Below, in pieces: positions 54,763-64,000 of a DNA stretch of 64,000 bases. The translations under genes and the position numbers were made by a program. Below the pieces are notes generated by a model. It was not told the DNA's origin and did not search any database. It worked only from the letters and a program-made list of their open reading frames with translations. Origin of the DNA: Daucus carota subsp. sativus (Eukaryota; Streptophyta; Magnoliopsida; Apiales; Apiaceae); assembly GCF_001625215.2 (NCBI RefSeq), contig NC_030384.2:28818527-28882526 (forward strand), given 5' to 3'. How positions within the stretch are numbered: the first letter of the stretch is position 1; every line of letters begins with the position of its first letter.

Positions 54763-54835
54763 ATTGTTTACCATGATTCTGCGAACTCTTTTTTGCTAAC
54801 TCCTAACTCGTATGAAATATAGGTCTATATTATTT

Positions 54836-55007
54836 TTTTAACCTTTTTCCTAAATAAAAATTTAATGTTTAAATTTTTATTTAGAAAAATATAAAAAATT
54901 ATGAAATTATATTTTATGATCTTTTGAAAATACGTCCACGTAAACAACCTGGGACGAAAGAAGTATAACACATGTATCTATTAACAACCTGGGATGGAGG
55001 GAGTATA
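54836..55007. repeat. Stowaway-like MITE end with a duplicated terminus
   Basis: Inverted halves 'cctaaataaaaatttaatgt' and 'taaatttttatttagaaaaa' precede a terminus 'caacctgggacgaaagaagt'. About 40 bases on, a second terminus copy 'caacctgggatggagggagt' follows, both before 'ataacacatgtat'. The left terminus is not clear. Confidence 0.45.
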
Positions 55008-55862
55008 ACACATGTATGTCTTTTCAGTTGCATAACTCATGCTAAAGGATCGGCTTGATAATAATATTAACATTTTTTATATTTAATCATATTTTTTTTT
55101 AAAATTAGTATATTTTTATTGCAGCCCAAACTAATATTAAATAACTAATAGAAAAAATTATTTCATATTAGATCCCCAACAAATTTTAATTTATAATACA
55201 GACATTATGTGTTGTGCATTTTGGGTCAGTCTAAGCCCTCCGGATTGCACAAGAGTCTTGTTGATGAGCCTTCTGTATTGCACAAGAGTCTTGTCTGACT
55301 TATCTTATAAAATTATGTAATTTCTGAAAATAAGTGATTTATTTTATGAATAATAAATATTAAACATGTAGTAAATATTTTATACTAAAAATATATTACA
55401 TAAATAAAAAATATTTTCCGGAATAAGTCATTGCTTTGAATAATTAGACAAACAGCCAGGTGACTTCATGACATGAGCTTATGTTTAAAGTATATTGTGA
55501 TATTAAAGTCAACACATTATATTATTAGCTTACAATTAGCAAACTAATAATTAACAACCATTTTCTTTAAAGTAAATGTTTGAAGCTAGTGCAATGTATA
55601 TCTGTCAGGGGAGGTTATTATGGTCAAATGATAGCACAGGCTGGTAGCCAACAACTGAAGTAACAATGTTTCATTTCATTGAATATTTCCATAAACAACT
55701 AGAATCAACCCATGCCAATTCATGTAAAGACATGATGAAGAAGAAAGAAAAGATATAAAAACTACTTTTTTACCAACCACTGTAAACTTGAAACAAAGAC
55801 TCATATTTAAGTTTGCCAAAAACACAACTAGCTTGGAGGAAAATTTAAAGAAAACATAGTAT

Positions 55863-57619
55863 ATGGCAAAAATATACCATATTGTTCCTTCAACACTGGC
55901 AACCAGGTGCAGTTTCCAGTCCTCAATAGCATTCTTGATTACCATTTGTGTCATTGCTGTCATCTATTTCGCGGGCGAAAATGGAGGGCTCTATGATCAG
56001 AAGGAAGAACTGTTGACTAATAATAGCACTAGTAATTGTAGCAGTGATCAAAATCACTCATCAGAAAGCTGTGATTTATTTTCAGGAAAATGGGTTTTTG
56101 ACAATGAGTCTTACCCTCTTTACCAAGAAGATGAATGCACATTCATGTCTGATCAATTGGCCTGCCAAAAATTTGGTAGAAAGGATTTGAATTATCAGCA
56201 TTGGAGGTGGCAACCTCATCAATGTAACCTCCCAAGGTCTCTTCCTCTCTAAAGCCTTTATTCTTATTTGAAACACATTCTTTGCTCATTTGCATGACTA
56301 TATTAATATCAGGTGATAACATGAGGTTTTATTTATGGTCTTGGCATTTAAGTATAGTGGAATCTGTTTCCATCTTAATAAGCTAGGTTCAATGCCACAG
56401 TATTGCTGGAGAGGCTGAGGAACAAAAGGATGGTTTTTGTGGGAGATTCATTGAACAGGGGTCAATGGGTCTCAATGGTGTGCCTCGTCGACAAATCTAT
56501 TCCTCCAGGTCTCAAATCTATGCACTTCAGCTTCAATAACTCCTTGATCACACTAAAAGCTAAAGTGAGTATTTCTTTTTTCTTGAGTCCATGGAATCCT
56601 AAGGGCTAAACATGTCCAGCTTGCTAGAGACATATGTATAATTTCACACTTTCATATCTTAGGACTGGAACTATTATTAATTTAGGTCTTGGTAAACATT
56701 TTCCAAAATACAATTATATGGAATACATAAATTTAGGTACTATTTGATAAATATGATGAAGGAATATAATGCCTCGATCGAGTTCTATTGGGCACCCTTG
56801 CTAGTGGAATCAAATTCAGATGATCCGGTGAACCATCGTTTACCAGACCGGATTGTAAGAGCACAAGCCATTGACAAGCATGCCAGGCACTGGACTGATG
56901 CAGATATCCTCATCTTCAATACCTATCTTTGGTGGAAAAGGCCTTTTATGAACACATTGTATGTACATCAATGAATTGAATTATTAGTTTTCATCAGTTA
57001 CCATAAAGATAAATTTTAAAATTTGGTAACTGAAATTATCAGGTGGGGTACATTCGGAAGTACAGATGGTATATTTAAAAGAGTAGAGATGTTGCGCAGC
57101 TATGAAATGGCGCTGAGGACATGGTCAGATTGGTTGGAATTCCATATTGACCGCAACAAGTCACAGTTATATTTCATGAGCATGTCTCCGACTCATGAAT
57201 GGTAATGAAATTAAAAAGTTATTATTTTGCTTAATTATTTCCGACTGTTGATGCCATTCTTGTAATAATTCAGGGGCGAGGAATGGGGTAGGACTACCAA
57301 TGACACTTGCTACAATGAGCAAGAAATGATCGAACAAGAAGGATACAGAGGAAGCGGAACAGACCCTAGAATGATGAGAATTGTGGAGGATACCATAGAT
57401 GACTTGAGGAAAAGAGGTCTGCAAGTGAAATTGATGAACATAACTCAACTTTCAGAGTACAGAAAAGACGGTCACCCATCAATTTACAGGAAGCAATGGG
57501 AGGCTTTAAGTGAAGAACAATTGGCAAATCCAACTAGTTATTCAGATTGTATACATTGGTGTCTTCCAGGGGTTCCTGATGTTTGGAATGAACTCCTATA
57601 TGCTCACATTTTCACATGA
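55863..57619 (+). CDS. TBL: TBL family xylan O-acetyltransferase-like, copy 1
   Basis: Five exons: 55863-56236, 56387-56564, 56762-56958, 57043-57201, 57274-57619 (417 residues). All have GT-AG sites and join in frame. N-terminal signal anchor ([15 protein letters not shown], about residues 23-37) implies a type II Golgi protein. The TBL domain starts [19 protein letters not shown] (about 70) with [12 protein letters not shown] and [13 protein letters not shown]. The PC-esterase domain has the GDS motif ([12 protein letters not shown], about 138-150), [12 protein letters not shown], and the C-terminal DxxH ([14 protein letters not shown]). It resembles ESK1/TBL29 and relatives (TBL3, TBL31-34), which acetylate xylan; the substrate is inferred. 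Both catalytic motifs are intact. Confidence 0.9.
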
Positions 57620-58912
57620 TTTATCAAGAGAAGTAACTCTGATCAAATTTGACAAAAGTATCGTATTTGTTTGATACTTCATTGTTCTAATTTCTTATGT
57701 TCTTACAATTAAGAAATTAACCTCTTAAAATTTAATTTTTTGAATCACAAACTGGCACAATCTTTGTAGGCAGCTATTTCCGGAGAATCAGGCATGACAG
57801 TCTACATCGTTTTATATGTGTAATATGCTTGTGTTATAGACTATACTCATGTGCAATGGACGTCTTCTATACTACTGCTACACTTTCCAGGCTAACTTCA
57901 AATAATTTTTCTATCACTAGCTTAGCCTCTATTCATTCGGCCATGTGCAAACTTCAAGTCATTCACTAACAGATTTGGATGCTTTTACTACTTTCAACTG
58001 ATTTAACCAAACATTAATGAGGAGACTGGCGTTAATTTATGTTCCAGGTAACTTCCAGAGCTGCCAAAATAACTCCAGTTTATACCATTTTCAAAACAAG
58101 TTGTCGTAATTCAGTTGATGTACTAACTAACTATATAGCCATCTATGAGATGAGGAAGTAACCACATGTATTCAAGTTGAACAACAGCTGCTACTCCCGC
58201 CAAACATAGGATGGGAACAAATTTGCCTAGGGAACAGCACCAGGACAACTCCAAGATGACCAGCCTGATATTGATAGATGGTTCGGGGTAAGAAATAGCT
58301 TCTGATATAGGGTTTGGTTTGGTTAGAGCAACTTCAACGGTCTGTTTCTGTTAGCTATACTAGCCCATGTGGCAACTAAAATGGTTACAGTATCTTGTAA
58401 AAAAGAAGGCACTCCAGCGCAGGCTGCGCAGCTCAATTCATAGCCAAATTTATACCTAACAGCTTGTGGTCCTCTGTATCTATCAGTCTGCTAGCCCCTA
58501 GCTAAAGCTCATCCACCTCATCTTTCCCTGTTCTCTCCCTGTTCTCTCTTTCTCTCCTACACTCTGGTCTCTGGCTCGTACAAGGTATGAAATATTTTCT
58601 CAAGAAACACCTGAATCCCAGTCCCAAGCAAAGGTTCCGAAACAGAAAAAAGGCAAGAGGTCAAAAAGAAATTAATTGAAGAAGAAATTATATAAGAAAA
58701 AGTTTGCGGAAGAAATTTTTATAACTAGTCTTTCATTGAAAGACCTCGGTAAATTTGTAAATTATTAAATTAATCATTTATAATAGTCATTAGAATTTGA
58801 AGTCATTAGAATTTCCTAAAAAAAACTGTTTTGAAACATAGTTAACACTATTGAATTACACACACACCTTGCAAGTTCAGCAAATTTTAGCTAATCATTA
58901 CTTTATATTATT

Positions 58913-59213
58913 TTAGAGCATGTTCAATGGTATAAACCTGTTAGCTATATCATCTATGTGTCTTCTAAGTGGCATGTATAGACGATTTGTAAAATTTGAA
59001 ACACTCCAACCATTCACCCATCACCAAAAAAATAGAGAAAATCATATTTGATAAGCTATATTTATTAAACCAATGTATTTTTTATGTATAATTTTACCTA
59101 ATCACAATTATAAATTTATACATAACTCCATCCTCTTAGCAAAAATTTACATTATGAGCATAGCTAATGATTATAGCTAACTATTTCACAAATCTTCTTT
59201 GGAAATGCTCTAA
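58913..59213. repeat. MITE with TTAGAGCAT termini
   Basis: Starts TTAGAGCATGTTCAATGG and ends 'ctttggaaatgctctaa', its imperfect inverse. Inner sequence has no ORF. A weaker relative seems to start at about 58325 (agagcaacttcaacggtctg). The flanks 'attatttt' and 'atcatttt' may be a degraded target-site duplication. Confidence 0.55.
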
Positions 59214-59585
59214 TCATTTTGACTATCTCCCTTGGCCTTGGAGATGCTCTCAGCCGACTTTATTTTTAGTGCACGTATACTGCAGCGACATTATTCTTTT
59301 TGAAATTTATAATACTATCAATGCTTTATGCGCCTCTTAATTCAGGAAGGTACTTGTCTATGAGCCTTTTTGAGGCAGTTTTTAGCTGGGGATCTGTTTT
59401 CAATTTTAAACTGAAAAAATGTTTGTTTGTTTTGTGTAATAAGTCAGAAGCTGGCTTAAAGTCAGAAATAAACGAGAAGCTGACTTAAAGCCAGAAGTTA
59501 GTTTGAGGTACTTTTTTCGGTGACTTAATTATTTTGAACCTTTTTTTTTGATATTAACTATCTATAAATTATAAGTTACTCATAA

Positions 59586-60853
59586 TAGGGGTGAACAAAA
59601 CCAACCCAAACCGCAAAACCCGACCCAAACCAACCCCTTTTTTCACCCGATTAAACCGAACCGTTTGAAACCGATTATTAAATGGGTTGATTTTCAAAAA
59701 ACCCGAATAAATTGGGGTGGGTTAGGGTTTAACACATTTTAACCCTTAACCAACCCAACCCAACCCGTTTATATAAAAATAATTAAATAAACATATTATT
59801 CACATGTCCAATATTTCCAGGCCCAATAACAAATTAATTTGATGCTTAATTAATCTCTGTTGGATAATAATGCTTGTTGTTATTCCATTTAAGTGTGTAT
59901 AATAGATCATAATGACCTGGCAAATATGCTAGTAGTTCCTTACATTAAACTTTGAGAGGGGTGTATTGGATTGAGATTTTAAAGCATTTTTTTGCATTCA
60001 TGAAATCTGAGGGTATTCGATTGGGATTGTTTGTAATGCATAGGTATTCAATTGGGATTTTGAATTATGATACAAAATTTGGTGGTATTCAATTGGGATT
60101 TTAAATTATGTTTTAAAATCCGGTCGTATTCAATTGAGATTGTTTAAAATCCATTAAAATCTGATGGTATTCAAATGCTGACGGATTTTTTTTCATTTCA
60201 TAAAATGGTGGATTTTGTGGCATTCTTCAGTGTATTTTAAGTTTTATGAAATCCCACCAAAATCAATGGGATTTTGAAGCATTGTACTTAAATCCTATCA
60301 ACTCTGCGACATTTCTCAAGAATCCGCACAAAATCAAAATTACATGCAATCCATTAAAATCCATAGACTAAAAACAATCTATTAAAATCGCAATCGAATA
60401 CACCCCCGTGAATATGGAATAGAATGTGGAATAGATTTCTGTCATAGCATAGGTTCTGCTCAGCTTCATTTGATTAGATAGAAGTTGAGTCTGTATATGA
60501 ATAATTAGATGTCCTGCATATTTTCGTACCGCATAGTTTTCTGTTTTTTTAAATCCTCACTTAACAGACTGTTGAATGACAGATCAACTTGTAAATTAAT
60601 TTACAATTCACCGATGCTAAAACTAGAACTGCCCTTGTATAACTTTTAAGCAGACAGTATATTTAGTTTGAATTCTTCTTTTTGCTTGTAAAACCCGACC
60701 CAAACCGAACCAACCCAACCCAGATTTTAATTAGCAAGGTTGGGTTATGTATATTTTTTTTGATGAATGGGTTGATTTTTTATAAACCGAACTAATTGGG
60801 TTGGATCATTTTATTGCCCCTAACCCGACCGACCCAACCCGTATTCACCCCTA
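59586..60853. mobile_element. Non-autonomous hAT element
   Basis: 1268 bp with perfect 10-bp inverted termini TAGGGGTGAA / TTCACCCCTA and a perfect 8-bp target-site duplication ACTCATAA (59578-59585 and 60854-60861), which are diagnostic for hAT. Subterminal regions are rich in AACCCAACCC / GGGTTGGGTT repeats on both sides. No transposase is encoded. A second MITE sits inside it. Confidence 0.88.
59958..60406. repeat. MITE nested in the hAT element
   Basis: Ends GGGGTGTATTGGATTGAGAT and, inverted, GGGGTGTATTCGATTGCGAT. The interior repeats 'ggtattcaattgggatttt' four to five times. No clear target-site duplication. Confidence 0.6.
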
Positions 60854-61955
60854 ACTCATAAAACACTTTATTTTTATTATTATATTTTTAATAACCCATA
60901 AGCCGTTAATAAATCAAAATTATCCAAATATACATTTTAAATTTCCAACTTCTCAAGATAAGCCACATTAAATCATAAGTCATAAGTTCAGCTAAACGGC
61001 CTCTATATTAGCAGGTTTTATCTGCAATCCCTCCTTCATCGGAATAGTGCTCCATTCCCTTTCAAAAACCTCACTGATTCTATCCTCAGCCCAGGGGTGA
61101 ATTAAACATAGAATTTTTTCTATAAATAATGTGAATTGGTGCCCCTTAAATTTTTTTCTTGGTTCCTCATATAATAAAATCCTTCTGATTCTGCCCGGGT
61201 ATCATCCTAAGATATTGGATCTGTTCGGACATAAATCTTGATATCAGTTATAATGTTGAATTGAACTTTGAACTATATTATGTATAGATCTTCAGAGATT
61301 CCATCTTTTACTCCATTCGATACTATCATCCTAGACTAAAAATCAAACTCTTAACTTCAGAAGAGATGCTCAATTTTCTCAAATCTTATCATGATGAATT
61401 TGCACTCATTAATTTTCCAAAACATCTTTCCTTAACTAATTTATTTTTATTCATTCCATTTTCTCCGACCAAACACGCATACATAACTAGTAACCCAAAT
61501 TGGTTGGCGGATTGATAGCATGCATTGCTGACACTGCCATAACTTGCTGCCATGATCCAGAATTCCAGATTGACACATTAATGTAGGGTGACATCAAAGA
61601 TTCGAATCATTTCAAAATATTAAAATTTAAATCTTAAACTATCATCCTCAAGCACCTGCTAAAATTCTATGCTTGATAGTTCCAGAAACTTTTTAGGTTG
61701 GAGCACAGATCTATAATTTTTTTTTTTTTGTCAGTTAGTCCTCCCTCTCAATTCTTTTACTTATCCACTTTCGACAATAATGTATTGCATTTGTATTTAT
61801 ACTTGTCATTACACAGGCCACATTAAAAATATTGAAATGCTACTTTTTCCAATTAACCACTCAACTAAGTATGAACTTGAGATGAAGACTCACACTTGAA
61901 TTTGCCAAAGAAATAACTAGGTAGGTTGGAGGCAGAATTTAAGAAAGTATAATCA

Positions 61956-63575
61956 ATGGCAATGTTTTACTACCATATAGTTCCTTTAACAATAGGATCA
62001 ATCAGGTGCAGTTTAAGATCCTCAGTAGCAGTCTTGATTACTTTATTTGTCATTGGTGTCATCTACTTCCCCCGTGAAAATGGAAGGCTGTATGATCAGA
62101 AAGAAGATCTGTTGACTGATGATCATACTAGTAAATTTAGTCCTGATCAAAATCACTCATCAGATAGCTGTGATTTATTTTCAGGGAAATGGGTTTTTGA
62201 CAACAAGTCTTACCCTCTCTACAAAGAAGAAGAATGCACATTCATTTCTAATGAAAATGCTTGCCAAAAGTATGGCAGAAAGGATATCAATTATCGGCAC
62301 TGGAGATGGCAGCCTCATCAATGTAACCTCCCAAGGTCTTTCTCTCTGACCTCTCTAGAGTCTCCACATTGTGCTATTTTACAATACTTTGATATTTATA
62401 TTGCATAACTCTGTTATATTTGTTTCCATCTTAATTTACTAGGTTCAATGGCACAGTTTTGCTTGAGAGACTGAGGGACAAAAGGATGGTGTTCGTGGGA
62501 GATTCGTTGATTAGGGGGCAATGGGTCTCTATTGCATGCCTTGTAAACAAATTTGTACCTCGAGCCCTCGAATCCATGCACTTCAGCTTCAATCACTCCC
62601 TGATCACACTAAAAGCTGAAGTAAGTATGAAATTTTTCTAAAGTACAATATATGGAGCACATAAAGTTGAATGCTTGTTTGATAAATATGAAGGAATATA
62701 ATGCTTCAATTGAGTTCTATTGGTCGCCATTGCTAGTGGAATCAAACTCAGACGATCAATGGAACCATCATTTTCCAGACCCAATTGTAAGAGCACAGGC
62801 AATTTACAAGCACGCTAGGCACTGGACTGATGCAGATATACTAATCTTCAATACCTATCTTTGGTGGAGAAGGCCTTCTATGAACACGCTGTATGTACAA
62901 CAATCAATTAACTATTCGTTCTGAATGATTTACTTTCTAAATATATAGCATGAATTTTTTTATAAAAAATGTGTGATTATAATGAAATCATCAGATGGGG
63001 TTCATTAGGAAGTGCAGATGGAATACTTAAAAGAGTAGAGATGTTACGCAGCTATGAAATGGCACTGAAGACATGGTCAGATTGGCTAGAAATCCATATT
63101 GACCGTAACAAGTCGCAATTATATTTCATGAGCATGTCTCCGACTCATAGATGGTATATAACATAATTAAATTTTATTTCTTACTTATTTATCTTCATAT
63201 TTTTTGATGTAATTCTTTTGTAATATCAGGGCTGAAGAATGGAGTAAGAGTACCAAGGGAAATTGCTACAATGAGCAAGAAATGATCGAACAAGAAGGAT
63301 ATAGAGGAAGTGAAACAGACCCCAGAATGATGAGAATTGTGGAGGATACCATAAATGACTTGAAGAGAAGAGGCTTGCAAGTAAGATTGATGAACATAAC
63401 ACAACTTTCGGAGTACAGAAAAGACGGTCACCCATCAATTTACAGGAAGCAATGGGTGGCCTTAAGTGAAGAACAGTTGGCGAAGCCAACTAGTTATTCA
63501 GATTGTACACATTGGTGTCTTCCCGGGGTTCCTGATGTTTGGAATGAACTCCTATATGCTCACATTCTCACATGA
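61956..63575 (+). CDS. TBL: TBL family xylan O-acetyltransferase-like, copy 2
   Basis: Five exons at 61956-62335, 62443-62620, 62694-62890, 62995-63153, 63230-63575 (419 residues), with exon 2-5 lengths identical to copy 1 and all joins in frame. Same anchor, TBL domain ([19 protein letters not shown]), GDS and DxxH ([14 protein letters not shown]) motifs. Differences from copy 1 at positions usually conserved: GDSLNRGQW is [14 protein letters not shown] is IACLV, and DDPVNHRL is DDQWNHHF. The last changes a block near the active site in the family, so activity may be altered. No stop or frameshift. Arisen by tandem duplication with copy 1, including the 3' flank. Confidence 0.88.
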
Positions 63576-64000
63576 TTTATTAAGAGAAGTAACTCTGATC
63601 AAATTTGACAAAAAAATCGTACTTGTTTGATACTTCATTGTTCTAATTTCTTCTGTTCTTATAATTAAGAAATTAACCTCTTAATATTTAATTTTTGAAT
63701 CACAAACTGGCACAATCTTCGTAGGCAGCTATTTGCGGAGAATCAGGCATGACAGCCTACATTGTTTTTATATATGTAATATGCTTGTGTTATGGACTTT
63801 ACTCATGTGCAATGGACGTCTTCTATACTACTGCTACGCTTTCCAGGCTGGTTAAAACTTCAAATAATTTTTCTATCGCTAGCTTAGCCTCTCTCTTCAT
63901 TCGGCCATGTGCAAACTTCAAGTCATTCACTAACAGATTCAGATGTTTTACTACTTTCAACTGATTTAACCAAACGTTAATGACGAGACTGGCATTAATT
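63576..64000 (+). repeat. Duplicated 3' flank of TBL copy 2
   Basis: Matches 57620 to about 58040 nearly base for base, for example 'aggcagctattt(c/g)cggagaatcaggcatgaca', and runs to the window edge, so the duplicated segment continues to the right. The ORF 63749-63964 lies in this block and its counterpart is broken in copy 1, so it is not a gene. Confidence 0.8.

Larger units (their letters stand above)
50935..55862. other. AT-rich intergenic region with repeats
   Basis: No intact gene. It holds Stowaway-like MITEs (52407-52623, 54396-54540, 54836-55007), a CACTA-like repeat block (52624-52960), a LINE tail (53748-53938) and a family A MITE (54569-54762). The remainder is unrecognised AT-rich DNA. 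Confidence 0.4.
59372..61003. repeat. Outer MITE interrupted by a hAT element
   Basis: Starts GAGGCAGTTTTTAGCTG and ends, inverted, GAGGCCGTTTAGCTGAACTT. Its sequence is split by the hAT element at 59586-60853; both sides carry 'ataag(t)...ag(a/c)agcc/cataagtcataagt' type inner repeats. Related to the fragment at 1682-1811. Ends are estimated. Confidence 0.5.
57620..61955. other. Spacer between tandem TBL genes
   Basis: 57620 to about 58040 is strongly similar to 63576-64000 (3' UTR and flank duplicated with the gene). Further right are a MITE (58913-59213), the nested transposon group (59372-61003) and unrecognised AT-rich DNA to the promoter of copy 2. The ORF 59300-59488 lies in the MITE and is not a gene. 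Confidence 0.5.

Overview
The window is nuclear DNA from a flowering plant, most likely a eudicot. Evidence is intron-containing plant gene families (mitoferrin, DUF538, TBL acetyltransferases), an intronless PYR/PYL abscisic-acid receptor, AT-rich intergenic DNA full of MITEs, and two large Ty3/gypsy retrotransposons of the plant-specific Tat lineage. The species cannot be fixed from sequence alone.

Layout. 124-281 is the last exon of a small plant protein gene. 3567-4911 is a two-exon mitoferrin-type mitochondrial carrier (+), convergent with a three-exon DUF538 gene (5572-7479, -). 8030-10375 is a decayed coiled-coil gene. 13772-27286 is a complete Tat element (element 1: 943-bp LTRs, TSD TTAGT). 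28265-28879 is the PYL4-type receptor. 34400-35640 is a 5'-truncated RTE LINE. 35688-50929 is a second complete Tat element (element 2: 834-bp LTRs, TSD CTAAT). 55863-57619 and 61956-63575 are tandemly duplicated five-exon TBL genes, separated by a nest of transposons (MITE in hAT in MITE). The rest is AT-rich spacer with Stowaway-like and other MITEs, a LINE tail, a SINE-like insertion and short tandem repeats.

The two Tat elements are the most interesting content. Both have intact LTRs, the same primer-binding site, one long gag-pol ORF (PR, RT, RNase H, a second RNase H, integrase), a tandem-repeat array just after pol (50 bp x 6, and 89 bp x 15) and, between pol and the 3' LTR, a gene on the opposite strand. 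Read by eye, that antisense gene has the same architecture in both elements: its own TATA box, a 5'-UTR exon of about 100 nt, an intron whose acceptor lies immediately before the ATG, and three coding exons joined by two phase-1 introns. It encodes a Transposase_28-like N-terminal domain and a coiled-coil C-terminal part (704 and 760 aa). Element 2 carries a further small antisense gene (90 aa, coiled coil) with its own TATA box. Near-identical LTRs indicate that both insertions are recent.

Exon joins were deduced from frame, GT-AG sites and homology remembered from the families; no alignment, RNA or database evidence was available. Extra ORFs, including antisense ones, and hypervariable tandem repeats after pol are already known for the Tat lineage. 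What I have not seen described is the shared promoter/5'-UTR intron/exon layout and the second small gene.
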